Shown here one piece after another: positions 1-11,391 of a DNA stretch of 64,000 nucleotides. The DNA is from Pseudoips prasinana. Its lineage: Eukaryota > Arthropoda > Insecta > Lepidoptera > Nolidae. The stretch's first letter is position 1. Each line of letters starts with the position of its first letter. Below the pieces are notes generated by a model. It was not told where the DNA came from. It made no database searches and worked only from the letters and a program-made list of their open reading frames with translations. The stretch spans positions 9,881,501 through 9,945,500 of the forward strand of contig OX621258.1 in NCBI GenBank assembly GCA_951640165.1, read 5' to 3'. A program made the translations under genes and the position numbers.

Positions 1-429
1 CTAAGCGGCATTATAAATTAAACTTAAATGTCAAAATTGACAGTACACATTAGTTTTATATTGACGCCAAAATTTGATGCCACTGTTTGACCTCGACAGA
101 AAAAACACGTTACCTAGAAGTAGGGCAAACAAAATCATTAATTGTGAAAAACACGTATGACATCTATATGACAAATTTAATACAATTAAGTTTTTGCCTG
201 CACTGCATATTATTTATTTATTATTTATTATATAACAATTTAAATTGAGTCGTATTTTTTTAGATTGTTTTATTTTAGGCATATATTTGATGTAACTTTG
301 TGATTTTTCATATCGAGCAAAAGTATTTGAACCGTGTTTTGGGAAAAAAAAATTAACAAGACGAAACTCAAACTATTGCTTAAAAACTTACAAAAATATA
401 GCAAATAGTGTGATGTGAGCACCGTAATT
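1..429. other. AT-rich sequence without recognisable gene
   Basis: No coding frame with protein-like character and no clear repeat boundary is visible. The stretch is rich in A/T runs. Confidence 0.5.
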
Positions 430-585
430 CTATAATGAAATGAAATAATGAAATTTATTCAGCACTTGGATATTAACATACACTTGTACTTGTCAAGTTC
501 ACAATGCAGTACATAAACATAGTCGAATACAGTATAAAAATTACAAAAAATTTATTAGTCCGTCCGTGCGGTCTGTTTTATCAGA
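430..585 (-). mobile_element. LINE 3' tail fragment, (TTTCA)n-ended
   Basis: The reverse complement matches 58455-58612 closely: both share the words for the cggacggacta, stop-proximal and gctgaataaatttcatt parts and end in a short TTTCA-type repeat. Two copies in opposite orientation plus a simple-repeat tail indicate a non-LTR retrotransposon 3' end. No protein is left. Confidence 0.6.
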
Positions 586-649
586 TATATTTTCTAGTTA
601 CTAGTCTATTATTTTGAAATTTAGTTGTACAATATTAAAATTAAAGAAT

Positions 650-990
650 TGAAGGCAATGAACTTTTGGCTAGCGCAGAAGGCTCTTAACCAGTAGCTTA
701 AATTAAACGACTAATACCCGAGGCCACCCTTTTGGGGTTCGGGCCACAGCTCAGGGGGCCGCTGAAGCAAAAGGACAGAATTCTAAGAGAGGGCGTGATC
801 AGTTGCACGGGATCACCGATGACGCGTTAAGGGGTAAAATAGATCCTCGCCGCTGAGGAGCCTACCCTAGCTAATCTGCGGCTTTCTCTAGCTACCTAGG
901 TGGACGACCCCGAGAAGAAAGCCACAAAGAAACTCCGGGCTTGCTTTTTTCGTCTTCTTTTGCTTTTGTTTTCGTTTTTTTTTTATATAT
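650..990 (+). repeat. Dispersed repeat family (ACCTAGGTGGACGACC family)
   Basis: Parts of this block recur at 24985-25170 (reverse), 27777-27960 (start portion: agttggctaacgtaaaaggctct, taatacctgagg) and 39960-40065 (end portion: acctaggtggacgacc followed by gaaagccgggctt and tttttcgtttt). It has the look of the 3' region of a large retroelement, but no protein motif is visible, so the class is undetermined. Confidence 0.55.
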
Positions 991-2404
991 CATGTATTTT
1001 CTTACATTGGGATGGGCGTTATGTAGGCTAATGCACGCACAGAACCATTGTCATCTAATGAATGAAAAAATGTGAGATAATAAACAATAACATTAAATTT
1101 CACTCAAGCAATTAGAATAACCTCTTGCTAGATGAGAAAACGGTGGGTACATCCTATAACCAAAGCTATAACCAAAAGCGTCTATTTACAAGTATTGCTC
1201 TTATTTATGAAATAAATATTATTATAATAATATTACAAATCATTTGGATAATACAAAAAAATAATAAATCCCTAATAAAATTATTTCACAAAATAAATAC
1301 TTTTTATTAGTAGAATATATTAGTACTGTACTTTATATAAAGTGTAACATATTTGTGGGAGGAAATTCAAAGAGCAAAATATATATGCAACTGAACCTCA
1401 ACAAGAAAACCTGTTTAGCAAAAGATTTTCGTACGGGAAGAAAATCTTTTTTATTACTATTTATGTATTTTGAAAGTGCATGTATACACGTTGTTTGGTT
1501 TCAAAAGGCTATTACGATTTTAGTCACTACTTAAACATACTATCTCAATTCTGATCACAGTCAGAATTAATCCCTTATAAAACATTTAACCAACTGTCTC
1601 ATACGAAGCTAAATTCCTGGTTACATTAGTCTTATACTAATTCGCCTTATACGCCACTTATAATTGACTCTGTTGTTCTTAAACAAAAGGCTTGACTATT
1701 CAAATTGGCCAGCCAGTACAAAAGGTGGCTATTTATCAAATTATTAATGTCGCAAAAATTTCCTTTGTAAGAACTGATTTGGATTTAATGATGTGTCCAA
1801 TTCAGAAAGGTATTGGACTTTCGTACAAGGAACAGAGGTGAAACTAAGTCATAGTGAATGCCTAAAATCCTATGATTTACTGTTTTTGTTAAGTTAAGTA
1901 TTTATACTTTATACTTGATGTTAAAGGTAAGCCTAGGATGAGTTCATTGCTTAACCGGTCAATAGTCGCGAGCCAGGGCTCTAGTCGTCTATCACAAAAT
2001 ACTATATTTTTGTTTGTTTACGCCAATTAAGCTATATTAATAATTAAATTTAGTTTTCTATTATTTTTTGTGGCTACTTCAAAGTCCCGTCACATCCAAT
2101 TACCTCATCGGAATCACACCATTCAGAAGCCTACATTTTAAATCCACGAAAGTTGGATGCACCTATTTTCTAATTAGTGCGAATCCTGCTTTCCTTGAGA
2201 GTGGTCGGCTTTGTGAATACTTTTACGACGTCATAGAACTCGAGTGATTGCCTTCATAAGAACATATTTGTACCTCGGGGCCCCCGAAGATTTCGAGACG
2301 AACAGCTGGAACACTGCAGTAGCATTCATACCTTGTGAGTACCTTACCTATTGTCCAATTCCAAAATAGTTTTAGCCACATGTTTCGTACTAAGATTTTG
2401 TAGT
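991..2404. other. No recognisable gene or element
   Basis: AT-rich sequence with only short chance open frames (for example 1125-1310, low complexity and rich in I/N/K). No repeat of the other families in the window was identified here. Confidence 0.4.
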
Positions 2405-2770
2405 AAGGAGGTTGACACTTGAGCAGACAGTTATTTAGAACTGACAGAGCAGCCTTGCATTAATGGCAGCCAGTCTTGATGGAGACTAGCTATCTGCGCG
2501 GGACATATGTACTAAATAAATACAGGTGGACTATCTATTCCCTCGCTCTTACGATCCATTGGGTAGCCAGCTGACACAACCAGTAAGAGGTAAGGTTGCT
2601 TTACGTGCTCACCGAAGCACGTTGTAATAGCTTCCAGACGCCGGGGTGATACTGAGAATTCTTTGTTAATAGAAAAAATACCATATCATTGTTTTTCGTG
2701 CCGACCCGGGACTTGAACCCAGAACCACAAAACTATACATGGAACGCTTGGGTAGCATAAAACAGTAGCA
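2405..2770 (-). mobile_element. tRNA-headed SINE, family C, decayed copy
   Basis: On the minus strand the end contains a degenerate tRNA-like box B (GGTTCAAGTCCCGGGTCGG). The plus strand shows the family landmarks in reverse: gagactagctatctgcgcgggacatat, cgctcttacgatcc, ttacgtgctcaccgaagcac. Intact relatives lie at 16483-16815 and 40423-40770. Divergence is high, so this is an old copy. Confidence 0.65.
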
Positions 2771-3235
2771 ACGTTTAAGTGAAATAGATCACAGCTGAAC
2801 TGGTGAAGTACCTCTAACTTCAGAATACACCAAAGCACTTATGAGCTAAAAGGCAGTATAGGAGCTCCTAATCCTTCCTATAAGACCTTTACCCTATTGA
2901 ACCATTCAAATAAACTAGCTATTTAATCCTAGAAGCGAAAAGATTAATATTACCAAATACGAAACGTTACTTCATACTCACAATAATCCTTACCTGGTAA
3001 TTATAATTGGCGTAATTTATCACCAACAGCTGTTAATTAAGCGCGAAATGTTATTATACGACAAATATACGATAGTTATATGACTAATAGGATGAATAGC
3101 GTATTGTTACGAAATAAACAGTAATGATTCAGCAATGGAATAGGAATTTCTCTTGTATGAAATTAATATATAGGTACACTTTATTGCACTTTACATTTGA
3201 TCGTACTTTACAATTATATGTATACTTTACACATA
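2771..3235. other. No recognisable gene or element
   Basis: AT-rich spacer before the CR1-type LINE. The exact 5' end of that LINE may lie near the right end of this stretch, but nothing in the sequence fixes it. Confidence 0.35.
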
Positions 3236-3507
3236 TGTGTTTGCAGGTATGATTTAATTATTATTGATTAGATTAATAATGAAGGCAAAAGAGGTGTGCA
3301 AAGATAATGGCAATCCGTTGTCTCTGCCTACTCCTCTGGGTAACAGACGTGAGCCTATGTATGTACTTATGCATTTTTATATGTATGTATCGTTTTGTAT
3401 GTATGTATTAAAGTCCAGTGTTAAATTCACTTTCACAATTATAGCATATTATATTATATCACTATCACTAACGGCACTTTCGTTGCTTCATCACAACATA
3501 TATCACA

Positions 3508-4242
3508 ATGGAGTCTATGCAGCAAGCCTTCTCCAGCATGAAGGAGCAGCTTCTGACGCGAATGGCTCAGTTTGAAGAACTGCAGAAGGCCCCGTCCACA
3601 ATTGTCACACCTGTTGCTTTGGCTGAAGATTTTGTGGCCTTTAAGAAGTTCGTAATTGAGTCACTAAACTGCTTCCAGAAGCAATTGGATATGCTGGCAC
3701 GGTGTAATGATCAGACCGAGATGCGAGGAAGGCGTAAAATGCTGCTCTTTCATGGCTTGCCGGAGGCGAAGAAGGAGCAGTCAATGGATATTATTGTCAC
3801 TGCTGTCACCAATCATTTTCAGATATCCGATTTTTCGGACACAGCCATTGACCGGTGTCATCGCCTCGGACGTTCACCAAGCGGAGACAAGCCTAGGCCG
3901 ATCTTGGTCGAGTTTGTAAGCTGCCGAGTTCGTGACCATATCTGGTTTGAAAAGACAAAGTACAAAGGTACGGGAATTACTGTATCTGAGTTTCTGACTA
4001 GGCCCCGGCATGAAGCATTCTTAGCTGCTCGTCAGCGCTACGGAATCTCAAGCTGCTGGAGTCGTGAAGGTATTATATATATCCTGGGTACCGGCGGCAC
4101 TCGTCACAAAGTTATTTCAATGGAGGATCTCGATAAAATTGGGCCAGCATTGGGTCATAAGGACGTCGCTAAGGATGGTCCAGCGACAAGTAAGATCACC
4201 CACACTAACAGACCCAAAAGGGCCGCCTCCGCCAAGAAGTAA
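3508..4242 (+). CDS. LINE ORF1 protein (nucleic-acid-binding, L1/CR1 ORF1p-like)
   Basis: A 244-residue open frame starting at ATG 3508, with no internal stop. The N-terminal ~60 residues are polar and helix-prone (repeated MKEQ/MAQFEELQ pattern), consistent with a short coiled coil. The middle (about residues 75-150, from RRKMLLFHGLPE to IDRCHRLG and PRPILVEF) has the pattern of the RNA-recognition-like domain of LINE ORF1 (transposase-22 type). The C-terminus is basic (RPKRAASAKK). I see no CCHC zinc knuckle. In this family ORF1p coats the element RNA and acts as a chaperone during target-primed reverse transcription. It lies 498 bp upstream of the ORF2 start on the same strand. It is probably intact although its partner ORF2 is broken. 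Confidence 0.8.
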   Translation: MESMQQAFSSMKEQLLTRMAQFEELQKAPSTIVTPVALAEDFVAFKKFVIESLNCFQKQLDMLARCNDQTEMRGRRKMLLFHGLPEAKKEQSMDIIVTAVTNHFQISDFSDTAIDRCHRLGRSPSGDKPRPILVEFVSCRVRDHIWFEKTKYKGTGITVSEFLTRPRHEAFLAARQRYGISSCWSREGIIYILGTGGTRHKVISMEDLDKIGPALGHKDVAKDGPATSKITHTNRPKRAASAKK

Positions 4243-4740
4243 ATTCATTCGTTTTGTGATGTTTTCGTATCTTTTTGTATCGAATCTCGCACTGTGTTTA
4301 CGTTGTAGTCAAAGTACCTATGCCCACTATACAACTTTAACTTTATCAATCTATATTGTCATAATATCTTCCCTCAAATTTATTAGTTATTAATCGCGTT
4401 CCATTTTATAACATTATATAGTTAGCATAACTTGACAATATCTATGGTACTTGACGGTTCGTGTGAACGTAGGCCAATGCCGCACGTCGTGAGTCTTTTG
4501 AGCCTATTTTAAAACTTTCCATTTTATTTTAATTTAGTTTATGTTTAAAATTATTATGTAATTATTATTATTAATTGTATATTATGTTATTCATTAATTA
4601 CTACTGATACGTGAGTGCATAAATATCGAACTTTGCGTACATTGTTCTAACTAGTTAGCACTGAAGTGGTAGGATTTTGTTTTTGTATTAGTAGATATTT
4701 TAATAAATTAGTTTGTTTGTGTGTATGTTCATATAATATT

Positions 4741-6213
4741 ATGTTAGATGCTCATAGTTACGATTTTGGTAGTGATGTTGAAGATTTCTTTTCGGCTAAT
4801 AGTGATGATGATAGTTTGGTTAGCATACCCTCCCTTGCAGATACTATACAGGGTCACTTTGCCGACGTGCCAAAAAATTTCAATGTGATTCATATCAATG
4901 CCCAAAGTATTCCGGCCCATTTCCCTGATATGCTGGCAAGTCTCAATTATAAAAATATTCATGCTATTCTTGTTTCCAAGTCCTGGCTCAAACCCTGTCT
5001 CTCTACGGCCTCGTATACACTTCCTGGTTTTCAGCTCATCAGGAATGATCGAACTGGAGCTGGAGGTGGTGGAGTTGCTATTTATCTTCGAAATAATATT
5101 AATTTTTCTATGGTTAGTATGTCTTCTCAGCCGCCACCGCTGGATGCTGGTGAACATCTATTTATTGAAGTAGAGCTGCATCACACGAAAGTTCTAGTTG
5201 GTGTATATTACTGTCCTTCTCTTCGTATAAACTTTTTTGCTTCTTTCGAACTTTTACTTGAAACCTTCCTTTCATCCTATGGTCATACCATAATAATGGG
5301 TGATTTCAATACTTGTTTACTAAAGAAAGACTCTCGTTGCTCCTCACTTATATCTGCAATTGAATCTAGTAACCTATCTCTTCTTCCCCTTAATTCTACA
5401 CACCATTTTCCTCATTCTACGCCTTCTCTTCTTGACTTAATTCTAGTCTCTTCAAGAGGTCATGTTGCTAAGCATGGACAATGCTCAGCAGATGCCTTCT
5501 CTTACCACGATCTCCTTTTCGTTTCTTACAAAATTCGTCCTCCTAAGGCAAAATCTAAAGTTCTTCTACAACGTAATTTTGGTGGGATGGATCTTAGTCA
5601 TCTTCGTGCAGATGCTGGCAGCATTGACTGGTCGACTCTTATTGCTGCTGAGTCAATTGACGAACAAGTTGACATATTTAATACCAAGCTCATCCAATTG
5701 TACGACGTTCATGCTCCCATTCGGCCAATTAAAATTAAGCATTTGCCAGCACCGTGGCTAACTACTGAAATAAAAACTCTTTTATCTAAGAAATCATCAG
5801 CTAAGTCTCGGTACGCTGGTCGGCCTCATGATATTAACCGTGAAAAATATATAACTCTGCGAAATCACTGTAATAAGGTGTGTAGGAGTGCACAACGCCA
5901 ACATATTCACAGTTCAGTTGAAAATGAAGATCCTGGAAAAATATGGAAGTTTCTACGATCTTTGGGAGTTGGAAAATCTCAACCTGATTCAATTCCAAAC
6001 AATTTAGATATTAATTCACTAAATAGTCATTTCTCTTCTTCGCCTATTTTTGACAGGGCAACTAAAACAAAAACTTTAAATTATCTTTCATCCATTCCCT
6101 CTCGCAACTATTCTTCTTTCAATTTTAGCCAATTTTCTGCTTGTGACATTAAGAAGAGTATTTTGTCCATAGCATCAAATGCAATGGGCAACGATAATAT
6201 CACCCGTACATAA
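4741..6213 (+). pseudogene. LINE ORF2, endonuclease part (APE type), frameshifted at its 3' end
   Basis: The open frame extends upstream to 4666, but that start is GTG in AT-rich leader. ATG 4741 (MLDAHSYDFGSDVEDF) is the better start. The APE-type endonuclease follows: INAQSI, then VSKSWLKP, GVYYCPS, the GDFN box, SLLDLILVS and SYHDLLFV. The box normally written SETWL, whose Glu binds the catalytic metal, reads VSKSWL here: Glu replaced by Lys, codon AAG where GAG is expected. The rest of the catalytic set (D/N of GDFN, the C-terminal H) is present. The frame runs past SNAMGNDN and stops at 6211-6213. The RT continues in another frame from about 6200, so an indel lies near 6195-6203. The role would be to nick target DNA to prime reverse transcription; this copy should not do so. 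Confidence 0.85.
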
Positions 6214-7687
6214 TATGGTTCTTCCTATACTTGACGAGATCCTTTTCCTTATATCTCACATCCTCAATACCTCTATATCCAGCGGTGTATTTCCATCTTC
6301 ATGGAAAGATGCACTAATCATTCCCCTTCCGAAAAAATCCAATCCTGCATCGTTTTCCGATTATCGTCCTATATCGATATTACCTTTCCTCTCCAAAGTC
6401 CTTGAACGGCTTGTTCACAATCAAATCAGTAGTTTCCTCTCATCTAATAACCTCCTTAATCCTTTTCAGTCTGGTTTTCGCCCTGGACATAGTACTACCT
6501 CAGCCTTGGTCCATATTACGGATGATATTAGAACTGGCATGGAACACGGTAATCTAACGGTGCTTGCATTATTAGACTTTAGTAATGCTTTCAATACTGT
6601 AGACTTCGACGTGTTGCTGGGAATTTTACGTACTCTTAATGTATCTCCAACGGTCATTGGCTGGTTTCATAGTTACCTGTCTGGTCGCCGGCAACGTATA
6701 CGTATTGATAACTCTGTCTCTTCTTGGTGCAATACGAATGCCGGCGTGCCGCAGGGTGGCGTTTTGTCTCCTTTACTCTTCGCAATTTTCATAAATTCTA
6801 TCTCAGATCGACTTCTCTCCTCCTACCACCTTTATGCAGATGACCTACAGATATACTCACAGGCCCCGCTTAATAGGCTGTCGGATGCTATTAGTATCAT
6901 TAATAAAGATTTTATTAGTATTAATGAATGGAGTCGTTCGTACGGTTTACAAGTTAACCCCCTTAAGACTCAGGTAATTATTGTTGGAAGCTCAAGGATG
7001 ATGGCAAAGATTTCTTGTTCTCAACTACCTCAAGTTATCTTTGACGGGAGTATATTGGAAATAAACCGAGTTGTTAAAAATTTGGGTGTCTATTTTGATA
7101 ACTGTCTCTCATGGGGTCCGCAGCTGCAGAATACTAGTCGTAAACTTTATGCGTCAGTGGGATCTTTGCGAAGATTTCAAAACTTTCTGCCTATTCCCAC
7201 CAAAATTGCGCTTGCCCAGTCCCTTCTTCTTTCGATACTAGATTATGCAGATGTCAGCTATCTTGATCTTACTGAAGCCCAACTAGATAAACTTGAGCGT
7301 CTCCAGAATGTCTGCATAAGATTTGTATTTGGTCTTCGCAAATACGATCATGTCTCTGAATTTCGCAAAAAACTCAAGTGGCTACCTATACGACTTCGCC
7401 GGAATGCTCATATTCTGTCATTTCTATACAGTATTCTGTTTACTCCTTCCACTCCCTCTTATCTGAAAGATCGTTTTTCTTTCCTACATGAATCACATTC
7501 GAAAGCCTTGAGATCCACTTACAATCAGCGGTTAAAAATACCGACGCACTCCACAAAGTTTCTTGATAACGCATTTGTTGTACAAGGTGCTCATTTGTGG
7601 AATGCGTTGCCATTGTTTATTAGGCGTGCACAATCATTAAATACATTCAAAAGACTTGTTAATGATCACTATTTGAATACTACATAG
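6179..7687 (+). pseudogene. LINE ORF2, reverse transcriptase part (CR1 group)
   Basis: This is the 3' continuation of ORF2 after the frameshift; ATG 6179 is fortuitous. RT blocks appear in order: FSDYRPISILPF, KVLERLVHNQI, SGFRPGHST, ALLDFSNAFNTVD, GVPQGGVLSPLLF, the catalytic YADDLQIY (YADD codons at 6833-6844), then NPLKTQ and the KNLGVYFD thumb motif. The C-terminal part (LDYADVSYLDL, RLQNVCIRFVFGL) is typical of CR1/Jockey-superfamily ORF2 proteins. The RT stretch itself has no stop and keeps the catalytic aspartates, so decay of this copy is recent or limited. TAG at 7685-7687 ends the frame. The 3' UTR follows directly and is interrupted after 180 bp by the Jockey insertion. Confidence 0.87.
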
Positions 7688-7867
7688 TTCACATAATGAC
7701 ACGTATTATTATTATGAATGTACATATAATTAGTAAGTAGGTATAAATAGTTTTAAGTATGGTACAAATAGTACCTTATAATAAGTACTTTGTACACTTG
7801 CAACTGCCCTATCTCTGTAACTCCTTTCTCCTTTCACTACCTAAGTTGCCTGGAAGAGATCACACTT

Positions 7868-9456
7868 TTTTTTTTTTTTTTTTTTGTTTTCCTCTTTAAT
7901 CTGCAATCGGCTCTCTAGCCATAATCAGATGTGTTCCAGGGTCTTAAATTTGTAGGCGTCATTCCATTAAATGACACCATATATGTTGATTTGGTTTATG
8001 TTCTTTTATCCAGATCCAGTATTTCCCACCTTTTCAGGCGTTTAATATTTTCATGCAGGTATAGTAAGCTCTTTGCCAGGTTGTTGGTGTGTTTGCTTAG
8101 TCTTTCTTTATATCTCTTGCTGGTGTTGCTGGCTTCCTCTTTAACTGTGGGCATCTCCAGGTATTCATGTATCTCTGTGTTCCTAACATACCAGTGCGCA
8201 TTTGAGATAACTCTCAAGGCGATATTTTGGAATCTCTGGAGGATTTCTATATTAGAATTGCTCGCAGAGCCCCACAGTTCTATCCCGTAAGTCCAGATGG
8301 GTTTGATTATAGATTTATAAACCAGAAGTTTGTTGTTAAGAGACAGGGTAGACTGACGCCCAATCAGCCAATTCAGAGATTGTAACTGAATGTTAGCTTC
8401 TTTTCTCTTGGCTTTAATGTGCTTACCCCAGGTAAGGCTTCTATCAAGGTGTAGGCCTAGATACTTTACACTGTTCTGGCTTGTTAAAGCCTTATTTTCT
8501 ATAAAGACTGGTGGACAGTCACCTCTTCGTAGTGTAAATGTCACTTGCGTTGATTTAGTTACACTAGGTTTTATTCTCCATCTTTGTATCCAATTTTCTA
8601 TTTTAGAAAGCTGTGCTTGGAGCTTTGATGACGCATTGTTTGGATCTTTGTCACTGGCAAGGCACGCTGTGTCATCTGCGTAAGTGGCCGTTACAACACC
8701 TTCCGTTTCAGGCAGGTCTGCCGTAAATATAGAGTATAGCACAGGGCCAAGTACCGATCCTTGGGGCACTGAGGCAACAATTTTATACAGCTTCGAGTAG
8801 TCTTCGCCATACTTTACTTGAAATTGCCTGTCCTTTAGATAGGATTTTAGAATCATGAAGAATGAGTTGGGTAGAAGGGTCTTAATCTTGTACAATAGCC
8901 CTTTGTGCCACACTCTATCAAAGGCCTGTTGCATGTCTATAAATGCTGCTGAGCAATATTCTTTTTTCTCAAGAGATTGCCGGATTTTATGGACAACCCT
9001 ATGCACTTGCTCCACTGTCGCATGTTTCTCCCGGAACCCAAACTGGTGATCTGGTATGATCTTATTTTCGTCAAGTATGGGTTTGAGTCTTCGTAGGAGT
9101 ATCTTCTCAAATAACTTAGATAATATTGGAAGTAGACTTATGGGCCTATACGAGCTGGGATCGGTTGGTGGTTTCCCCGGTTTTGCGATCATGCATACTT
9201 GTGATAATTTCCAAATTTTTGGGTAGTATTGTATTCTGAGGATAGCGTTGAAAAGCATGGTTAGGAAGACAATAACCTTTTTTGGCAATTTCTTGAGTAA
9301 TTCAGCTGTTATAAGGTCGAAACCTGGTGCTTTTTTATTTTCAAGGTCCTGAATTGAGCGTGCTAGTTCCTTGGGAGTGATTAGTGTGATGGGCTTGGAG
9401 AGTTGTTGGTCACTATTAATAATTTCATCTACTTCTTTTTCAAAGTCACACTCAGT
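7868..9456 (-). mobile_element. 5'-truncated Jockey-clade LINE inserted in the CR1 3' UTR
   Basis: The poly(T) run following position 7867 is the poly(A) tail of a minus-strand element. Ten bases, GATCACACTT, occur at 7858-7867 and again at 9457-9466, flanking it as a target-site duplication; the last TT is ambiguous with the poly(T). The body carries the RT half of a Jockey ORF2 and about 110 bp of 3' UTR. The 5' half, including the endonuclease, is missing, as is usual after incomplete target-primed reverse transcription. It is younger than the CR1 copy it disrupts. Confidence 0.87.
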
Positions 9457-9483
9457 GATCACACTTAGTGATAAAGCCGCCAA
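7996..9483 (-). pseudogene. Jockey-type reverse transcriptase, 5' truncated but open
   Basis: A 495-codon open frame on the minus strand. It has no ATG start: the frame opens at TTG 9483, and the first nine codons lie in the flanking CR1 3' UTR, outside the insertion. Jockey-clade blocks are clear: KKAPGFDLI, YRPISLLPILSKLFEK, HQFGFREKHAT, AAFIDMQQAFDRVWH, SVPQGSVLGPVLY, TYADDTACLAS (catalytic YADD intact), KYLGLHLDRSLTWG, then the C-terminal KSIIKPIWTYGIELWG and RFQNIALR. The stop follows DLDKRT. There is no internal stop or frameshift, which argues for a recent insertion. It is classed as a pseudogene only because the 5' half of ORF2 and ORF1 are absent. Confidence 0.87.
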
Positions 9484-9672
9484 TTGTACTATAATAATTT
9501 GTATGTTGTCGCTTTTGTATTATTTCTTAAGGTGTACAATAAAGAGTTTATCTATCTATCTATCTAATAATTTATTTATATTTAACGGTTGGTGGTGCAC
9601 CTCAAAATTCGTGCCCCTAAAAGTACATATTAAATTGTACAAATTATACTAACACAATTAATTATATAGAAC

Positions 9673-9908
9673 ACTAGCGGCCCGGTACGTGCTTCGCTAC
9701 GTATAAGGCATAGTAATAAAAATTGATTATTAAGTTCATTGATTTTACACTTTATCAAGACTTTTTTTCTCTACGTACAAACCTTCCCTGGCCTTCCACG
9801 AATAATTCAAGACCAAAATTAACCAAATCGGTAAAGGCGTTGTTGAGTTATAACATTACAACGAAAAGTGGCATTGATTTATATATATATAGATAAACAT
9901 ATAATTAA
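9673..9908 (-). mobile_element. Helitron-like non-autonomous element, copy 1 of a tandem pair
   Basis: It begins ACTAGCGGCCCGG and runs to the run of TA before 9908. The same start recurs exactly at 9909. Read on the minus strand it ends CTAG followed by T, the terminus expected of Helitrons that insert between A and T. Shared internal words (caaaccttccctgg, cacgaataattcaagacc, gcgttgttgagttataacattacaacg) prove the two units are copies. Class assignment is tentative. Confidence 0.5.
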
Positions 9909-10155
9909 ACTAGCGGCCCGGTACGTGCTTCGCTACGCTTTTAAGTATTAGTAGAAATTTGTTTGTATATGGGGGTATAGAAAAATGTTGATTTTACACT
10001 TTTTCAAGACTTTTTTTAAATTTTCTCTACGTACAAACCTTCCCTGGACTTCCACGAATAATTCAAGACCAAAATTAGCCAAATCAGTAAAGGCGTTGTT
10101 GAGTTATAACATTACAACGAAAAGTGGCATTGATTTTTATATATAATAAATATAT
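9909..10155 (-). mobile_element. Helitron-like non-autonomous element, copy 2 of a tandem pair
   Basis: Second unit of the pair, in the same orientation as copy 1, with the same ACTAGCGGCCCGG boundary and nearly the same last 130 bp. It differs in the segment just after the boundary (it carries a tttgtatatgggggtat stretch). The right end is diffuse in AT repeats. Confidence 0.5.
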
Positions 10156-10848
10156 AAATGCCAATAAAAACAATTAGTTGGAATTAAATTTAATGGTTTA
10201 ATGTACTCTGTTAACATCGCTTAATATATTCGTATCTACTGATAATATAAAGTCAAAAAGAATGTCTAAATTAACTTTAAATAAGTGAGATAATTAGATA
10301 TAGTCTTAGGGATACCGCACACCAAACGTAAGCGTGCCGTCGTAATTATGTACCAAATATATTACTACAGACAGAGCGGTCATGATCATCATAATCATTA
10401 TTTTCCCACTACTATGCTAGTGGGTATGGTTTCTATATTTAGTCCCTGATACGAACCATTGTCTGGATAGAGGAGGCCTTCACCTTGGCCTAAGGAAGGG
10501 TTCTAGCATAAGAAATTGTTTTATTTATTATTTTTCCTTAAGTTTTAGACACTAAAATTATTTATTTCTTTTATTTTTCATACTTTTAAACTCTGTACCA
10601 TACTTGCGAGGAATATAAAGGCTTTTAATTTTATTATTATTATTTATTATGGACCATTGTACAGGTCTCGAGCCTAGTACAGACTCCAGCTCTCTCAAAG
10701 GTGTAACATAAGCTCAATTTTTGTTACCTAAACTGTTAAAACTAATGCATGTACCTTTAAGAGAGAAATTAACGTTTTTTTTTCTTTATTATGGACCATT
10801 GTACGCGAGCCATGGCAGCGGAGTCATTCCATTATAATAATAATAATA
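10156..10848. other. No recognisable gene
   Basis: AT-rich. The words ttattatggaccattgtac recur at 10647 and 10789 within 150 bp, suggesting a small local duplication or two fragments of one repeat. No coding frame. Confidence 0.4.
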
Positions 10849-10849
10849 T

Positions 10850-11088
10850 TTAGGGACAATGTCACACAGATCATCCTAGCCCCAAACTAAGCAAAGCTTG
10901 TACAATGGGTACCAGGCGACGATATACATACTTATATAGATAGATATATACTTATATACATAGAAAACATCCGTGACTCAGAAACAAATATTCGTGCTCA
11001 TCACACATTTGCACTTACCGGGATTCGAACCCAGGACCACCAGCTTCGTAGGCAAAAGCACTTCCAACTAGGCTACGGTGACCGTGAC
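10850..11088 (-). mobile_element. tRNA-headed SINE, family A
   Basis: The minus strand starts at 11088 with a tRNA-like pol III promoter: box A TAGCCTAGTTGG (one change) and box B GGTTCGAATCC. The body ends with the 3' core CAAGCTTTGCTTAGTTTGGGG and a run of TTA/TAA. Other copies: 13692-13945, 35141-35394, 38574-38825 (plus) and 54625-54872 (minus). Transcribed by pol III and mobilised by a partner LINE. Confidence 0.85.
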
Positions 11089-11391
11089 GGTACGATGACA
11101 TTCAGCCCACTTCTCGCCAAAAGCATATTTAGTTTCTCAAGTTCCTCAGGACTCAGGGCATCCGTAACAATTCTTGGTGATTCCAGGGTTTACCCCCGGA
11201 TTTTAGTCTTGCACTCGGGGAGTAAATGCACGACTGTTTCCTCGATGTCAAGGTTTCACAGAAAATCCCGATACATTTAGAAGGCGCCATTAGCTTGGGG
11301 TTAATATTAACCAATTCAATAAATCATAACCAATCGTCATATGATGTGAATTATCACAACATTATAATGATGTGCATGGATTTTGGCAACG

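Larger units (their letters stand above)
3240..9570 (+). mobile_element. Near full-length CR1-group non-LTR retrotransposon (split by a nested Jockey)
   Basis: The order is ORF1 (3508-4242), ORF2 endonuclease (4741-6213), ORF2 reverse transcriptase (6179-7687), a 3' UTR, then an aataaag-type end followed by (TCTA)n at about 9550-9567. The 3' UTR is interrupted at 7868-9456 by a minus-strand Jockey insertion: the left part stops at tggaagagatcacactt and the right part resumes with gatcacacttagtgataaagccgcc. Joining them restores the usual 3' UTR of this LINE group. The left boundary is a guess. ORF2 is frameshifted and one endonuclease residue is altered, so the copy is dead as it stands. Confidence 0.8.

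Noticed and set aside
3264..3575. 103-codon frame before ORF1
   Set aside because: Low-complexity Y/I/M/S-rich sequence overlapping ORF1 in another frame.
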